Below, piece by piece: positions 40,164 through 49,229 of a DNA stretch of 50,562 bases. Under the pieces are notes generated by a model. The model worked only from the letters and a program-made list of their open reading frames with translations. It had not been told where the DNA came from and did not search any database. The position numbers and the translations under genes were made by a program. The stretch is from Actinomycetota bacterium. Lineage in GTDB: Bacteria; Actinomycetota; Thermoleophilia; Solirubrobacterales; Solirubrobacteraceae. Numbering within the stretch: position 1 is the first letter of the stretch; every line of letters starts with the position of its first letter. Location of the stretch: contig JADDQZ010000013.1 of assembly GCA_016781085.1 (NCBI GenBank), positions 1-50,562 on the forward strand. The letters run 5' to 3'.

Positions 40164-41491
40164 CGGAGCTGCTGGCGCTCGGCGCTTCGCACAAGACCGC
40201 TCCTCTCGCCCTGCGCGAGCGCCTGGCTGTGAGTGACGCCCAGTCACAGCGGCTGCTGCGTGAGCTCGTCGAGCACGACGCGATTTCCGAAGCCGTGGTC
40301 ATCTCGACTTGCAACCGCATCGAGCTCTACCTCGTCGTGAGCGATGCGGTGGAAGCCGAAAGTGCGGTTCTGGCGATGCTTGCGCGCCGCGCCGGCATTC
40401 GCCCGACCGAGCTGGTCGACCACATCTACTCGTTGCGCAACTGCGACGCCGCACGGCACCTCTTCCGCGTGACGGCCGGGCTTGACTCGATGGTCGTGGG
40501 TGAAGCCGAGATCCAGGGGCAGGTCAAGCGCTTCTACGAGATGGCGCTCGAGCATCAGACGGCGGGGCCGCTGACGAACCGGCTGTTCCGCGGAGCGCTC
40601 GCCGCCGGCAAGCGCGCGCGGACCGAGACGCGGATCTCCGTCGGTCACGCCAGCGTGGCCAGTGTCGCCGTCGACTTGGCCCGCGAGACGCTGGTGGAGC
40701 TCGAAGACCGCCACGTTCTGATCGTCGGTGCCGGTGAGACGGCCGAGCTCACCGCTCGCGCCTTGTACGACCGCGGCGTCACAAAGATGTTCGTCGCCAA
40801 CCGCCACCGCGAGCGCGCCATTGCGCTGGCCGAGCGGTTCGGCGGCTCGACTATTTCCTTTGACTCGTTGCTGACGCAGCTCGAGCGCGCCGACATCGTT
40901 TTGAGCTCCACCGCGTCGCCGCACTACTTGATCGACGCCGTCGAACTCGGGGAAGTCGTGCAAAAGCGGCGCGGGCGTCCGCTCCTGCTGATCGATTTGG
41001 CGGTTCCGCGCGACATCGATCCCGATTGCGTCCAGCTCGACGGCGTGTCGCTTTACGACATGGACGGGCTTCAGGCCCAAGTCGATTCCCACAAGCTCGT
41101 CCGCCGCGCCGAGGCTCGCAAAGCCGAAGGCCTCATCGAAGAAGAGATCCAGTCGTTCGCCGGGTGGCTCGGGTCACTGGAAGTACTGCCGACGATCGCC
41201 GCACTGCGCCAGCACGCCGCGGACGTCGCCCAAGGCGTCCTCGCGGACAACGCCAACCGCTGGGAATCGCTGACGGAAAATGACGACAAGCGGCTCACCG
41301 CGGTCGCCGACACGATTGTCAAGCGCCTGCTGCACGAGCCGACTGCGCGGCTGCGGCAACTCGATGCCGACCACCGTCACGCCCGACTCCAATTGCTCCG
41401 AGAGCTGTTCGGGCTCGACGACGTGGTCGCCGAAGAGAGCACGGAGCGCCCGAGTGCGGAAGTGCGTTCCCTCCGCCCGCGCGGGTCTTGA
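40160..41491 (+). CDS. hemA: glutamyl-tRNA reductase
   Basis: 443 aa, first enzyme of the C5 tetrapyrrole route, reducing Glu-tRNA to glutamate-1-semialdehyde. The catalytic Cys is in STCNRIELY (~49-57); GEAEIQGQVK and the NADPH Rossmann motif IVGAGETAELTARAL (~190) follow; a C-terminal dimerisation helix domain ends the protein. Starts with ATGA overlap to ccmD and ends with TTGA overlap to hemC, so heme synthesis and cytochrome maturation are translated together. Confidence 0.95.
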   Translation: MTELLALGASHKTAPLALRERLAVSDAQSQRLLRELVEHDAISEAVVISTCNRIELYLVVSDAVEAESAVLAMLARRAGIRPTELVDHIYSLRNCDAARHLFRVTAGLDSMVVGEAEIQGQVKRFYEMALEHQTAGPLTNRLFRGALAAGKRARTETRISVGHASVASVAVDLARETLVELEDRHVLIVGAGETAELTARALYDRGVTKMFVANRHRERAIALAERFGGSTISFDSLLTQLERADIVLSSTASPHYLIDAVELGEVVQKRRGRPLLLIDLAVPRDIDPDCVQLDGVSLYDMDGLQAQVDSHKLVRRAEARKAEGLIEEEIQSFAGWLGSLEVLPTIAALRQHAADVAQGVLADNANRWESLTENDDKRLTAVADTIVKRLLHEPTARLRQLDADHRHARLQLLRELFGLDDVVAEESTERPSAEVRSLRPRGS

Positions 41492-42369
41492 CCGCGCTGC
41501 GAGTCGGCACGCGCGGGAGCGCCCTCGCCCTCGCCCAAGCCGGCATGGTCGCCGACAGCCTGCCAGGACAAGCCGTTCTGGTGACGATCACCACCGCGGG
41601 CGACATTCGTCGCGACGTGGGCGACAAGGGTCGCTGGGTCAGTGCTCTGGAGACAGCGTTGCTGTGTGGGGAGATCGATCTCGCGGTGCATTCGGCCAAG
41701 GATGTGCCGGGAGAGCTCGCCGACGGCTGCGTGCTGGCGGCGGCGCCTGAGCGGGCGTCTGCGCTTGACGTGCTGGTCGGCTTCGGGTCTTTGCGGGAGC
41801 TGCCGGCCGGCGCGCGGGTGGGGACGAGCGCGCTGCGACGACAAGCCCAGCTGCTGGCCACTCGCCCCGATCTCGATGTCGTCGAACTGCGCGGGAACGT
41901 CGACACACGGCTGGCGAAGCGGGCGGCCGGCGAAGTGGACGCCCTGGTGCTTGCCCGCGCCGGGTTGGACCGGTTGGGGGTGAAGCTCGACGTGCCTGTG
42001 TGCGAGCTCGACGACGAGCTCTTCGTTCCGGCCCCGGGACAGGGAATCCTGGCGCTTGAAGCGCGCGCGGGCGACGAGCAGGCCCTGGCCGCGGCCGGCG
42101 GCGTCAATCACGCGCCCACGTTCGCGGCCTTGGAAGCTGAGCGCGCTGCCGTGCGGTCGTTGAACGCGTCTTGTGACACGCCGGTCGGCGCTCACGCCCA
42201 GCCACTCGACGGCGGGCGCTTCTTGTTGCGTGGCTTCGCCGGGATGCCGGACGGATCCGACTGGGTGCTCGACGAAGTCCAAGCTGATTCCGGGCAGGAG
42301 CTGGCGCGCAGGATGCTCGCCGCCGGTGCCGGAGAGCTGCTCGAGCGCGCGGCGGCGGCGCGGGCATGA
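41488..42369 (+). CDS. hemC: hydroxymethylbilane synthase (porphobilinogen deaminase)
   Basis: 293 aa. Polymerises four porphobilinogen units into hydroxymethylbilane. The cofactor-binding Cys is in SLNASCDTPVGAHA (~229); GTRGSALALAQ opens the protein and VHSAKDVP (~70) carries the active-site Lys-Asp. TTG start overlapping the hemA stop; its own stop overlaps the next ATG (ATGA). Confidence 0.94.
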   Translation: MTALRVGTRGSALALAQAGMVADSLPGQAVLVTITTAGDIRRDVGDKGRWVSALETALLCGEIDLAVHSAKDVPGELADGCVLAAAPERASALDVLVGFGSLRELPAGARVGTSALRRQAQLLATRPDLDVVELRGNVDTRLAKRAAGEVDALVLARAGLDRLGVKLDVPVCELDDELFVPAPGQGILALEARAGDEQALAAAGGVNHAPTFAALEAERAAVRSLNASCDTPVGAHAQPLDGGRFLLRGFAGMPDGSDWVLDEVQADSGQELARRMLAAGAGELLERAAAARA

Positions 42370-43847
42370 CTCGCGGGATCGTTCATCTCGTCGGCGCGGG
42401 TCCCGGCGACCCTGGACTGTTGACCGTCCGCGCGCTCGAGCTGATCGCGTCGGCCGAAGTAATCCTTCATGACCGGCTGATTCCCAAGGGCGCTCTCGAC
42501 GGCGCACGAGCCGACGCTGAGCTGATCTACGTCGGCAAAGAAGGCGGCGGGCCGTCGATGGGTCAGAACGAGATCGAGCGCCTGCTGGTCGAACATGGCC
42601 AAGCGGGAAAGCGCGTGGTCCGGCTCAAAGGCGGCGATCCGTTCGTCTTCGGCCGGGGCGGGGAAGAAGCGCTGACGCTGCGCGCCGCCGACGTGGCGTT
42701 CGAAGTCGTGCCCGGCGTCACCGCGGGGATCGCGGCACCCGCTTACGCAGGCATTCCCGTCACCCAGCGCGAGGTGGCGAGCGCAGTCGCCTTCATCACC
42801 GGTCACGAGGATCCGGACAAGCCGGAGTCGGCGCTCAACTGGGCCGCTCTGGCGGCGTTTCCAGGAAGCCTCGTCTTCTACATGGGTGTTCGCGCGCTGC
42901 CGCGCATCGCCGAGCAGCTGATCGCCGGCGGCCGTCCGTCAAACCAAGCGGTAGCGGTGATCGAGCGCGGGACGCTGCCCGGGCAACGCACGCTCGTTGC
43001 CACGCTGGCCGACGTTGCCGAGCGAGCGCAAGGAGAAAAGATTCGCGCGCCCGCCATCACGCTCGTCGGTTCTGTAGCCGGCTTGCGCGAGCAGCTCCAA
43101 TGGCTTGAGCAGCGGCCCTTGCACGGCCGCCGCGTCACGGTCACGCGGGCTCGCGCTCAAGCCAGTCCGCTCGCCGCGCGACTGCGCGAGTTAGGCGCCG
43201 AAGTCATCGAAGCTCCGGCGATTCGCACTGTTTCGGTCGAGGCGACGGTTCCGTCGCTCGCTGACTACGAACTCGTCTGCGTCACTTCCCCGAACGGCGC
43301 TCATGAGCTGTTCGCCCGGCTGCGCGCGAGCGGCCGGGACGCGCGCGCCCTCTCGGATTGCCATGTCGCCGCCATCGGCCCAGGCACCGCCGCGGCGCTT
43401 TCCCAGCACGGCATCGTGGCCGACACCGTGCCCGAGCGCCCCGTGGCCGAGGGTCTCGTCGAGGCGCTCGGCAACTACCGGCCGAGGCGAGTGCTGATTG
43501 CGCGCGGCAAGCAAGGACGCGACGTCCTGCCCGACGCGCTGCGTGCGCGGGGCGCTGAGGTGGACGTCGTCGTGCTCTACGAGACGGTCGCCGAGCCGCT
43601 CTCGCCCGACGTGGCCCAAGCGGCGGCTGACAGTGACTACGTTACGTTTACTTCCGCTTCAACCGTGCGGTTCTTTCTTGAAGCTGCAGGCGCGGACGCC
43701 CTGCAAAAGCCGCGTATCGGTTCGATCGGCCCGGCCACCAGCGAGGAGCTGCGCTCGCATGGCTCCAAGCCGGACTTCGAAGCAGTGCCGCATACACCGG
43801 ATGGTCTCCTCGACGCTCTGCTGGCTGACGTCGCTCACCAGATCTGA
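42366..43847 (+). CDS. cobA-hemD: fused uroporphyrinogen-III C-methyltransferase / uroporphyrinogen-III synthase
   Basis: 493 aa in two domains. Residues 1-~245 are Cob[63 protein letters not shown]-like region and the SAM site. Residues ~250-493 are Hem[33 protein letters not shown] and [14 protein letters not shown]. The fusion closes uroporphyrinogen III and methylates it twice to precorrin-2, feeding siroheme and B12, with HemD also serving heme. It ends the operon. HemB is not in the window. Confidence 0.94.
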   Translation: MTRGIVHLVGAGPGDPGLLTVRALELIASAEVILHDRLIPKGALDGARADAELIYVGKEGGGPSMGQNEIERLLVEHGQAGKRVVRLKGGDPFVFGRGGEEALTLRAADVAFEVVPGVTAGIAAPAYAGIPVTQREVASAVAFITGHEDPDKPESALNWAALAAFPGSLVFYMGVRALPRIAEQLIAGGRPSNQAVAVIERGTLPGQRTLVATLADVAERAQGEKIRAPAITLVGSVAGLREQLQWLEQRPLHGRRVTVTRARAQASPLAARLRELGAEVIEAPAIRTVSVEATVPSLADYELVCVTSPNGAHELFARLRASGRDARALSDCHVAAIGPGTAAALSQHGIVADTVPERPVAEGLVEALGNYRPRRVLIARGKQGRDVLPDALRARGAEVDVVVLYETVAEPLSPDVAQAAADSDYVTFTSASTVRFFLEAAGADALQKPRIGSIGPATSEELRSHGSKPDFEAVPHTPDGLLDALLADVAHQI

Positions 43848-43871
43848 CCGGGCGCCAGACTGATCGCGGCG

Positions 43872-44675
43872 TTAGTCCGTCACGCGCCCCGTGGTCTTGG
43901 CAGGAATCGCTTCCAGGCGCTCGTCGCGCGTGAGCGCCTCGATCAGCTCCCGACTTCCTCCTACGTAAGTGGAGCGAAAGTCGATTTCCGAGGCGACACA
44001 CCATGACCGATCGTCGGGCCACCATAGGTTCGGACTCTGCGAAACGAGTCCGTCGTAGAAGGCGCTCGCCGCCTGGATCGGGCCTCGGTAGAGGATCATC
44101 GGTCGTCCTGGGATGTTGACCCGTAATGCGGCGGCGCTCGCAACGTGTAGCGACAGCAACTCTGAGTGCGACGGCGACTTCGATCCCGACGGCCTCATAG
44201 CCGGTTCGCCGGCTTCAGCGAGCGGCGACAACTCAGCGACGGCCGGCGGTCCTTCCATCCATCCGTAGCCGTCCCACCACGCCAGCCAGCACTTCTCGGG
44301 GCTGGCGGTTGCGGGCGTGAGGAGCTCGATCAAGACCTCGAGCACGTCGCGGTCGAGCGTGCCTTCTTCGGGCTCGCGCAGCCCGTGCGGTTCCGCCTGC
44401 GCTTGTAGCTCTTCGAATTGGGTTCCACCGTCCAACTCACAGCCAGATTCCGAAGCCAATCGCCCCCAGCGCACTTTGGGTCCGTTGCGGGTTCGTGGAT
44501 GCCAGGGATGGAGGATGCGGGCGTAAGCGCCGAAACCGGCCGGAATGATGGAGCCGAGATCGGTCCCGAAGGGATGTAGCCGGTCGATGATCCACTCGGC
44601 GGCGCTGACGTCGGACGTCATGGCCGTCAGGGCGTCCCGCGGCGGCTGTGCTTCTGCGTGGAAGGCGGCGCTCAT
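43872..44675 (-). CDS. conserved uncharacterised actinobacterial protein
   Basis: 267 aa, soluble. I recall similar proteins in other actinobacteria but no function. Notable stretches are FGAYARILHPWHPR (~47), CWLAWWDGYGW (~128), and the C-terminal PDDRSWCVASEIDFRSTYVGG (~225), the best conserved part in memory. The many Trp and acidic residues suggest a carbohydrate- or nucleotide-related fold, which is speculation. It converges on the hemD end with a 24-bp gap. Confidence 0.7.
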   Translation of the reverse strand: MSAAFHAEAQPPRDALTAMTSDVSAAEWIIDRLHPFGTDLGSIIPAGFGAYARILHPWHPRTRNGPKVRWGRLASESGCELDGGTQFEELQAQAEPHGLREPEEGTLDRDVLEVLIELLTPATASPEKCWLAWWDGYGWMEGPPAVAELSPLAEAGEPAMRPSGSKSPSHSELLSLHVASAAALRVNIPGRPMILYRGPIQAASAFYDGLVSQSPNLWWPDDRSWCVASEIDFRSTYVGGSRELIEALTRDERLEAIPAKTTGRVTD

Positions 44676-44716
44676 TTCGCTTCAACCCTCATTTCGCTGA
44701 ACCCACGAGGCGCAAC

Positions 44717-45649
44717 CTACTGCCGCGGCTTGCCGTCACGGGGAAAGCGGACGCCGCCGAGCAAACGAACCTGCACTCGCGCGCCGACCGGCGGACCGGG
44801 AAGTGGCGCGATCGCCTGGAAGCGCCCCTCCGGGACCACCAGCTCTAGTCGCGCACCGTCTTCGACCGGTATTGCTCGCTCGACCATTGCGGTGAGATCG
44901 CCATCTGCGTCGAGCGCCACGTCTTGGGGTCGCAGCAGGCGGGTGTAGTCGCCCTCACGAACCGCGCCGGAAAAGCCAAGGAAGCGCGCGACTTCAGCAG
45001 TCGGTGGCCGGGCGAACAATTCCGCCGGAGCCCCGGACGCCTCCACGCGACCCGCCAGCATGACGACGACGCGATCGGCCAGCCCCCAAGCCTCGGCGCG
45101 GTCGTGGACCACGACCAACGTGGCTCGGCCTGAGTCGCGCAGGGCGGAAGCCGCGTCGTACAGGAGTTCCGCCCGGGTCGGCGCGTCGAGCCCCGCGAAT
45201 GGCTCGTCCAGCAGCAGGACGTCGGGTTCGAGCGCGAGGGCGCGCGCGAGGTGCACGCGCCGGGCTTCTCCGCCCGACAGCGATGTTGCCCTGCGCGCCG
45301 CGAGATGGGAGGCGCCCATCCGCCCGAGCGCCGCCGCCGCCCGCGCGCCCCGTTCTGCCCGCGGTACGCCCCACCAAGCGAGGGCAGCACGCAGATTGTC
45401 GTCGACCGAGCGGCTCGCCAGCGCGGAATCCTGTAGGGCCGCGGCTACTCGGCCGTCGACGTCAATCTCGCCGCTGCGCAGCGGCGATAATCCCGAAAGC
45501 GCCGCCAGCAACGTGGACTTGCCCGCGCCGTTGGGCCCCAGCATGGCCACGACTTCGCCGGCGTGTAGCTCGAGGTCGACGTCATGCAGGACGTCGACGC
45601 CCCCGCGTATGACACGCGCCTGCCGCGCACGCAGGATCGGCTTACTCAC
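44717..45649 (-). CDS. tupC: tungstate/molybdate-type ABC transporter ATP-binding protein
   Basis: 310 aa. Walker A GPNGAGKSTLL (~38), signature SLSGGEARRVHLARAL (~123), Walker B DVLLLDEPFAGLD (~143), switch His in VVVHDR; a C-terminal TOBE-like domain (RLLRPQDVALDADGD onward), as in molybdate/tungstate/sulfate importers. The permease next to it is of TupB type, which sets the substrate class. Overlaps tupB by 4 nt. Confidence 0.83.
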   Translation of the reverse strand: MSKPILRARQARVIRGGVDVLHDVDLELHAGEVVAMLGPNGAGKSTLLAALSGLSPLRSGEIDVDGRVAAALQDSALASRSVDDNLRAALAWWGVPRAERGARAAAALGRMGASHLAARRATSLSGGEARRVHLARALALEPDVLLLDEPFAGLDAPTRAELLYDAASALRDSGRATLVVVHDRAEAWGLADRVVVMLAGRVEASGAPAELFARPPTAEVARFLGFSGAVREGDYTRLLRPQDVALDADGDLTAMVERAIPVEDGARLELVVPEGRFQAIAPLPGPPVGARVQVRLLGGVRFPRDGKPRQ

Positions 45650-46362
45650 GACGAGCGTGCGAGCAGCGGAACACTCTGACGTTGCTGTACGACGGTGAGG
45701 ATTGCCGCGAGCAACAGGATGATTCCCATCAGTATCAGCCCGAGCGCGATGGCACGACCGTACTCGCCGGACGACACGCGCACGAGCACGGCGCTGGCCA
45801 GTGTCTGCGACTCGCCTTGGATGTTGCCGCCGACCAGCACGACGGCCCCCACTTCAGAAAAAGCCGAGCCGATTGCCGCGATCGTGGCGGCGAAGACGCC
45901 GACGCGCGCCTCGCGCAAGGCGAGGATCCCGACCTGCCAGGAGCTGGCACCGAACGCGCGCGCTTGGTCGAGCAGGGCCGCTGGCACGGCTTGGGTCGCA
46001 GCTGCGGTCAAGGCGACGACGAGCGGTAGAGCGAGCAGGGTCTGCGCGACTATCACGCCGTTGAGGGTGTAGAGGAGGTTCAGATTCCCGAGCGGAGCGC
46101 CCCGGAACAAAAGCAGCGCCACGACGAGGCCGACAACCACGGGCGGCAGTCCCATTCCCGCGTTGGCCAGGGATAGAAGCGGGCGCCGGCCCCGCCACGA
46201 TCCGATTCCCAGCGCCAAGCCGAGCGGCAGTCCGCCGACGAGCGCGAGCAGTGTTGACCAGAACGCCAGCTGCAGGGTCGTAACGGTGATCTCGAGTACT
46301 TGCGGATCGCCCGTCCGCAGCAGCTGGAGCGCCTGCTTGAAGCCATCGAGCAAGAACTCCAT
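45646..46362 (-). CDS. tupB: tungstate/molybdate-type ABC transporter permease
   Basis: 238 aa, about six helices, with the permease EAA-like loop ARAFGASSWQVGILALREAR (~140) and the TupB-type helix SAFSEVGAVVLVGGNIQGES. A 5-7-helix permease without a fused ATPase fits TupB/WtpB. No periplasmic binding protein (TupA) is encoded here. The 5' leader upstream is unusually able to fold. Confidence 0.83.
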   Translation of the reverse strand: MEFLLDGFKQALQLLRTGDPQVLEITVTTLQLAFWSTLLALVGGLPLGLALGIGSWRGRRPLLSLANAGMGLPPVVVGLVVALLLFRGAPLGNLNLLYTLNGVIVAQTLLALPLVVALTAAATQAVPAALLDQARAFGASSWQVGILALREARVGVFAATIAAIGSAFSEVGAVVLVGGNIQGESQTLASAVLVRVSSGEYGRAIALGLILMGIILLLAAILTVVQQRQSVPLLARSS

Positions 46363-46633
46363 CAGCGGCCTTTCAGCACGAGCGGCGTGTTTGCCCGGCG
46401 CGGCGGGGGCGCTTGGGTTCCGTGATCATCGTCCTGGCGGGGCCCCCGGGATGGCTTCGCCACTCGATCACCAGGTTCGCGCTAGCTGTTCTCATGGATC
46501 ACCGCACGCCGGACACGCACATGTTCAACTGGCATATCCCATAGTGGCACAGGTGGCAAAGACGATTTGAGCCCGCCCGTGACCTGCAAGTATGCAGAGG
46601 TCCCGATTTGTCGTCTCGCGGGCGGGCATCCTC
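46363..46633. other. 271-nt divergent regulatory gap between tupB and its regulator gene
   Basis: On the tupB side, GTGATC (46422) and GATCAC (46468) can pair, enclosing a GGGGCCCCC palindrome and the TGGCTTCGCCA hairpin. The middle (46520-46570) is AT-richer, likely promoter DNA. On the regulator side is the inverted repeat at 46571-46627. A molybdenum/tungsten-cofactor riboswitch was considered, but I cannot match its consensus. Confidence 0.45.
46571..46627. promoter_or_regulatory. nested inverted repeats before the GntR-PBP regulator gene, probable operator
   Basis: Outer arms GCCCGCCCG (46571-46579) and CGGGCGGGC (46619-46627) are perfect complements; inside, GACCTGCA (46581-46588) and TGCAGAGGTC (46593-46602) form an imperfect palindrome. 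The right arm ends 6 nt before ATG 46634. A plausible binding site for the regulator itself. Confidence 0.5.
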
Positions 46634-47548
46634 ATGACGCGGTACCTCGATCTCACGACCGCTATCGCCCAGCGCATCGCGTCCGGCGACCTGGCGCCCG
46701 GGACCGCGTTGCCGTCGTTGCGCGAGCTGGCGCTGACCGAGCAGACGACTCCGACGACGGTCCGTCGCGCCTTTCAGGAGCTAGCCGACGCGGGAGCCAT
46801 CCAGATCGAGCCGCGCCGGACGGCGAAGGTTGCGCCCACCGGTGCGGTCGCCGCTCGCGCTGTGCTGCGCGGCCGGCGGTCATTTCGCTTGGCGGGAAGC
46901 GACGATCCGGCGCTCAGTCTGCTCACTGCGCATGTCGCTGACGCCATCACGCCCGTCAGCTCGGCCGGTTCCTATCGCGGTCTTTCCGCCCTGTGGTCAC
47001 GGCGCGCCGACGGTGCGGCGCTTCACTTGCGCCACCGCAACGGTGAATACAACGCGCCGTTCGCTCGAGGGCTTGCCTGGGACGGAAAGCCGGTCCTCGT
47101 GCATCTCTGGCAGCGCGAGCAGGGGATCATCGTCCCGAGAGGAAATCCCCGCGGCATTGGCGAACCCGCGGACTTGGCCTCGCTGCGCGTGGCGCTCCGT
47201 CCCCACGGGACCGGAACGCGTACGTTGCTCGAGCGGCTGGTCTCCGACGGTGGCGGTGCGCCGGGTGAGCTGAGCGGACCCGAGGTGCAACTGCACCTCG
47301 ACGTGGCGGTTGCGGTGGCGACGGGCGAGGCCGACGCCGGCCTCGGCCTGCGAGCTACCGCCGCCTCTCTCGAGCTTGACTTCGTTCCGATCGCGACCGA
47401 GCCGTTTCAGGTTGCGACGACTGAACAGGACGCCGGGGGCTTGAACCCCCTACTGGAAGCCCTCGAAGACCAGCGACTGAGGCAGCAGGTCGAGGAGCTG
47501 GGCGGTTATGACCTGACGGGCGCGGGCGAACACCTGCCGCTTGGGTGA
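46634..47548 (+). CDS. GntR-type regulator fused to a PBP-like oxyanion-sensing domain
   Basis: 304 aa. Residues 1-~75 form a GntR winged helix (YLDLTTAIAQRIASGDLAPG, LPSLRELA, TVRRAFQELADAGAI). Residues ~90-300 match the PBP-like domain (PF12727, from memory) of molybdate/tungstate regulators: LAGSDDPALSLL, HRNGEYNAPF, REQGIIVPRGNPRGI, GTGTRTLLERL, ADAGLGLRATAASLELDFVPI, and LGGYDLTG at the end. It likely senses intracellular oxyanion and controls the divergent tupBC operon. The frame could start at 46592, but that lies inside the inverted repeat. Confidence 0.85.
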   Translation: MTRYLDLTTAIAQRIASGDLAPGTALPSLRELALTEQTTPTTVRRAFQELADAGAIQIEPRRTAKVAPTGAVAARAVLRGRRSFRLAGSDDPALSLLTAHVADAITPVSSAGSYRGLSALWSRRADGAALHLRHRNGEYNAPFARGLAWDGKPVLVHLWQREQGIIVPRGNPRGIGEPADLASLRVALRPHGTGTRTLLERLVSDGGGAPGELSGPEVQLHLDVAVAVATGEADAGLGLRATAASLELDFVPIATEPFQVATTEQDAGGLNPLLEALEDQRLRQQVEELGGYDLTGAGEHLPLG

Positions 47549-47557
47549 CCGCCAGGT

Positions 47558-48310
47558 TCATTCCGGTTCTGACACCACCAGCCGCAGCGCGCCGTCGAAC
47601 GTCTCTTGTTCGCGCAGGGCGCCATGGTCGGCGTCCCAGTGCCCGGAAGCCAGCGCGCCGGCAAGCCGGCCGATCATCCGCCGCTCGATTTCCGGGTCGA
47701 GCAAGGCCCACATCGACTGGGCGCTGCGGATCTTGGGGTCCAGCAACGCTTCCGGCCTTCGCCAGAAGGCTTCGAAGAACCCATCGACACAGTCTCCGGG
47801 CGTCGGGATCTTCTCGATCCGCACGTGACCGCCGAGGGCTGCAGCGACCTGCTGCATCGTCGGAAAGGGAGAACGCTCGAGCGCCAGACCCTCTTGCAGG
47901 TACTCCTGCTGCCACGCTGGGAGCGCATCCAGCTGGAATGTGAAGACGACCACCGGCCCTCGCGCCACGCGGCGTAGCTCGGCGAGGCCGGCTTCGGCCG
48001 GGTCCCAGTGATGAATCGTCACACAAGCCATGGCGGCATCCACGGCGCCGTCGTCGAATGGCAGCGCTTCGGCGCGCCCGTCGATCACCGGGGCAGCGCC
48101 GGCCGGGCGCTGCGCCCGCATGGTGGCGCTCGGCTCGACGGCCAGCACCCAGCGGTCTGTCGGCTCGTAGGAGCCAGTGCCGGCACCAACGTTGAGCACC
48201 GTCCGGGCGCTGCCAAGTGCCGCATGAATCCGCGCGGCGATGCGAGGGTCGGGCCGCCGATGTTGCGCGTATGTCTGCCCGTAGCGCTCGTAGTCGACTT
48301 GTCGTGTCAC
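47558..48310 (-). CDS. class I SAM-dependent methyltransferase
   Basis: 250 aa. Motif I VLNVGAGTGSYEP (~39), acidic end of strand 2 in VLAVEPSATM, motif II region EALPFDDGAVDAAMACVTIHHW. It resembles UbiE/COQ5-like small-molecule methyltransferases (Methyltransf_11); the substrate is unknown. GTG start at 48310 has TAGGGT 6 nt upstream and no Shine-Dalgarno. It converges on the regulator gene with a 9-bp gap. Confidence 0.87.
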   Translation of the reverse strand: MTRQVDYERYGQTYAQHRRPDPRIAARIHAALGSARTVLNVGAGTGSYEPTDRWVLAVEPSATMRAQRPAGAAPVIDGRAEALPFDDGAVDAAMACVTIHHWDPAEAGLAELRRVARGPVVVFTFQLDALPAWQQEYLQEGLALERSPFPTMQQVAAALGGHVRIEKIPTPGDCVDGFFEAFWRRPEALLDPKIRSAQSMWALLDPEIERRMIGRLAGALASGHWDADHGALREQETFDGALRLVVSEPE

Positions 48311-48316
48311 CGCCCG

Positions 48317-48370
48317 ACCCTATCCCGCCACGCCCATCGCCGTGCCCATCGCCGTGCAGGCCTGTAGCCT
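48317..48370. promoter_or_regulatory. divergent leaderless-type -10 boxes
   Basis: TAGGGT on the minus strand (48317-48322) is 6 nt from the methyltransferase GTG, and TAGCCT on the plus strand (48365-48370) is 8 nt from the TTG at 48379. The gap also contains the near-repeat CGCCCATCGCCGTGCCCATC. Confidence 0.4.
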
Positions 48371-48378
48371 CCGACCGG

Positions 48379-49197
48379 TTGGCGGTCCTAACGTTTCTCT
48401 CTGATTACGGCTACCGGGACGAATTCGTCGGCGTGGTCCATGGGGTAATCGCCGGGATTGCTCCGGACGCGCGGATCATCGACGTCACGCACGGGATCCC
48501 GCGCCACGACGTCCGTGCGGGAGCGGTGATGCTCGCGCGCGCCTTGCCGCACATGCCGGCGGGGATCCACTTGGCGGTGGTCGACCCAGGCGTCGGCGGT
48601 GACCGCCGCGGCGTGGCGCTGCGCGTGCGCGACGGCAACCGAGTCCTGGTCGGGCCGGACAACGGCTTGTTGACGGCGGCGGCGGACGTCTTCGGCGGAG
48701 TGGTCGAAGCCGTCGAGATCACGCACTCGCCGTGGCGGCTGGAACCCGTGTCGGCGACTTTCCACGGCCGGGACGTTTTCGCCGCGGTTGCGGCACGGCT
48801 GGCGGCCGGCGGCGATCTCAGTCGGGCGGGCCGCGATTTCGACCCCGACGCGCTGGAGCGCCTTGAGCTGCCTCCGGCCAAACGCGAAGATGACGGCACG
48901 CTGGTGACCGAGGTCACCGTGGTCGATGCTTACGGCAACATCGGCTTGGCCGGCGAGAAAGAAGAGCCGGGCGTCGCCGGAGTGAGTGGCTGGGAGTACG
49001 GAACGCGGCTGCTGGTACAGACGCGGCTCGGCCGCGAGCTTGCCCGTGTGGCGCGGGCCTTTTCCGACGTCGAACCTGGCGAGCTTCTCTACTACCAAGA
49101 CTCGGCCGGGGACCCGGCCCTGGCCGTCAATCGCGGTGACGCCGCTGGTCGGCTCGGGTTGATGCCCGGAGACACGGTCTGGATCTCGACGCCTTAG
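48379..49197 (+). CDS. SAM hydroxide adenosyltransferase (DUF62)
   Basis: 272 aa. Relative of the fluorinase/chlorinase that hydrolyses SAM to adenosine and methionine. Conserved blocks are LTFLSDYGYRDEFVGVVHG at the N-terminus, RHDVRAGAVML (~38), VDPGVGGDRRG (~67), GPDNGLL (~92) and HGRDVFAAVAA (~130); these supply the Asp-Arg-His set of the family. The fluorinase-specific loop is not apparent. TTG 48379 gives the standard start; the longer frame from 48217 is Ser/Arg/Pro-rich and overlaps the divergent gene. Confidence 0.9.
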   Translation: MAVLTFLSDYGYRDEFVGVVHGVIAGIAPDARIIDVTHGIPRHDVRAGAVMLARALPHMPAGIHLAVVDPGVGGDRRGVALRVRDGNRVLVGPDNGLLTAAADVFGGVVEAVEITHSPWRLEPVSATFHGRDVFAAVAARLAAGGDLSRAGRDFDPDALERLELPPAKREDDGTLVTEVTVVDAYGNIGLAGEKEEPGVAGVSGWEYGTRLLVQTRLGRELARVARAFSDVEPGELLYYQDSAGDPALAVNRGDAAGRLGLMPGDTVWISTP

Positions 49198-49229
49198 TCC
49201 CCCTTGGGCGCCCGCGCCTGCACCTGCGC

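Noticed and set aside
48217-48378. N-terminal extension of the SAM hydroxide adenosyltransferase
   Set aside because: The extra 54 residues are Ser/Arg/Pro-rich, overlap the divergent methyltransferase start and precede the TAGCCT box; TTG 48379 gives the family start.
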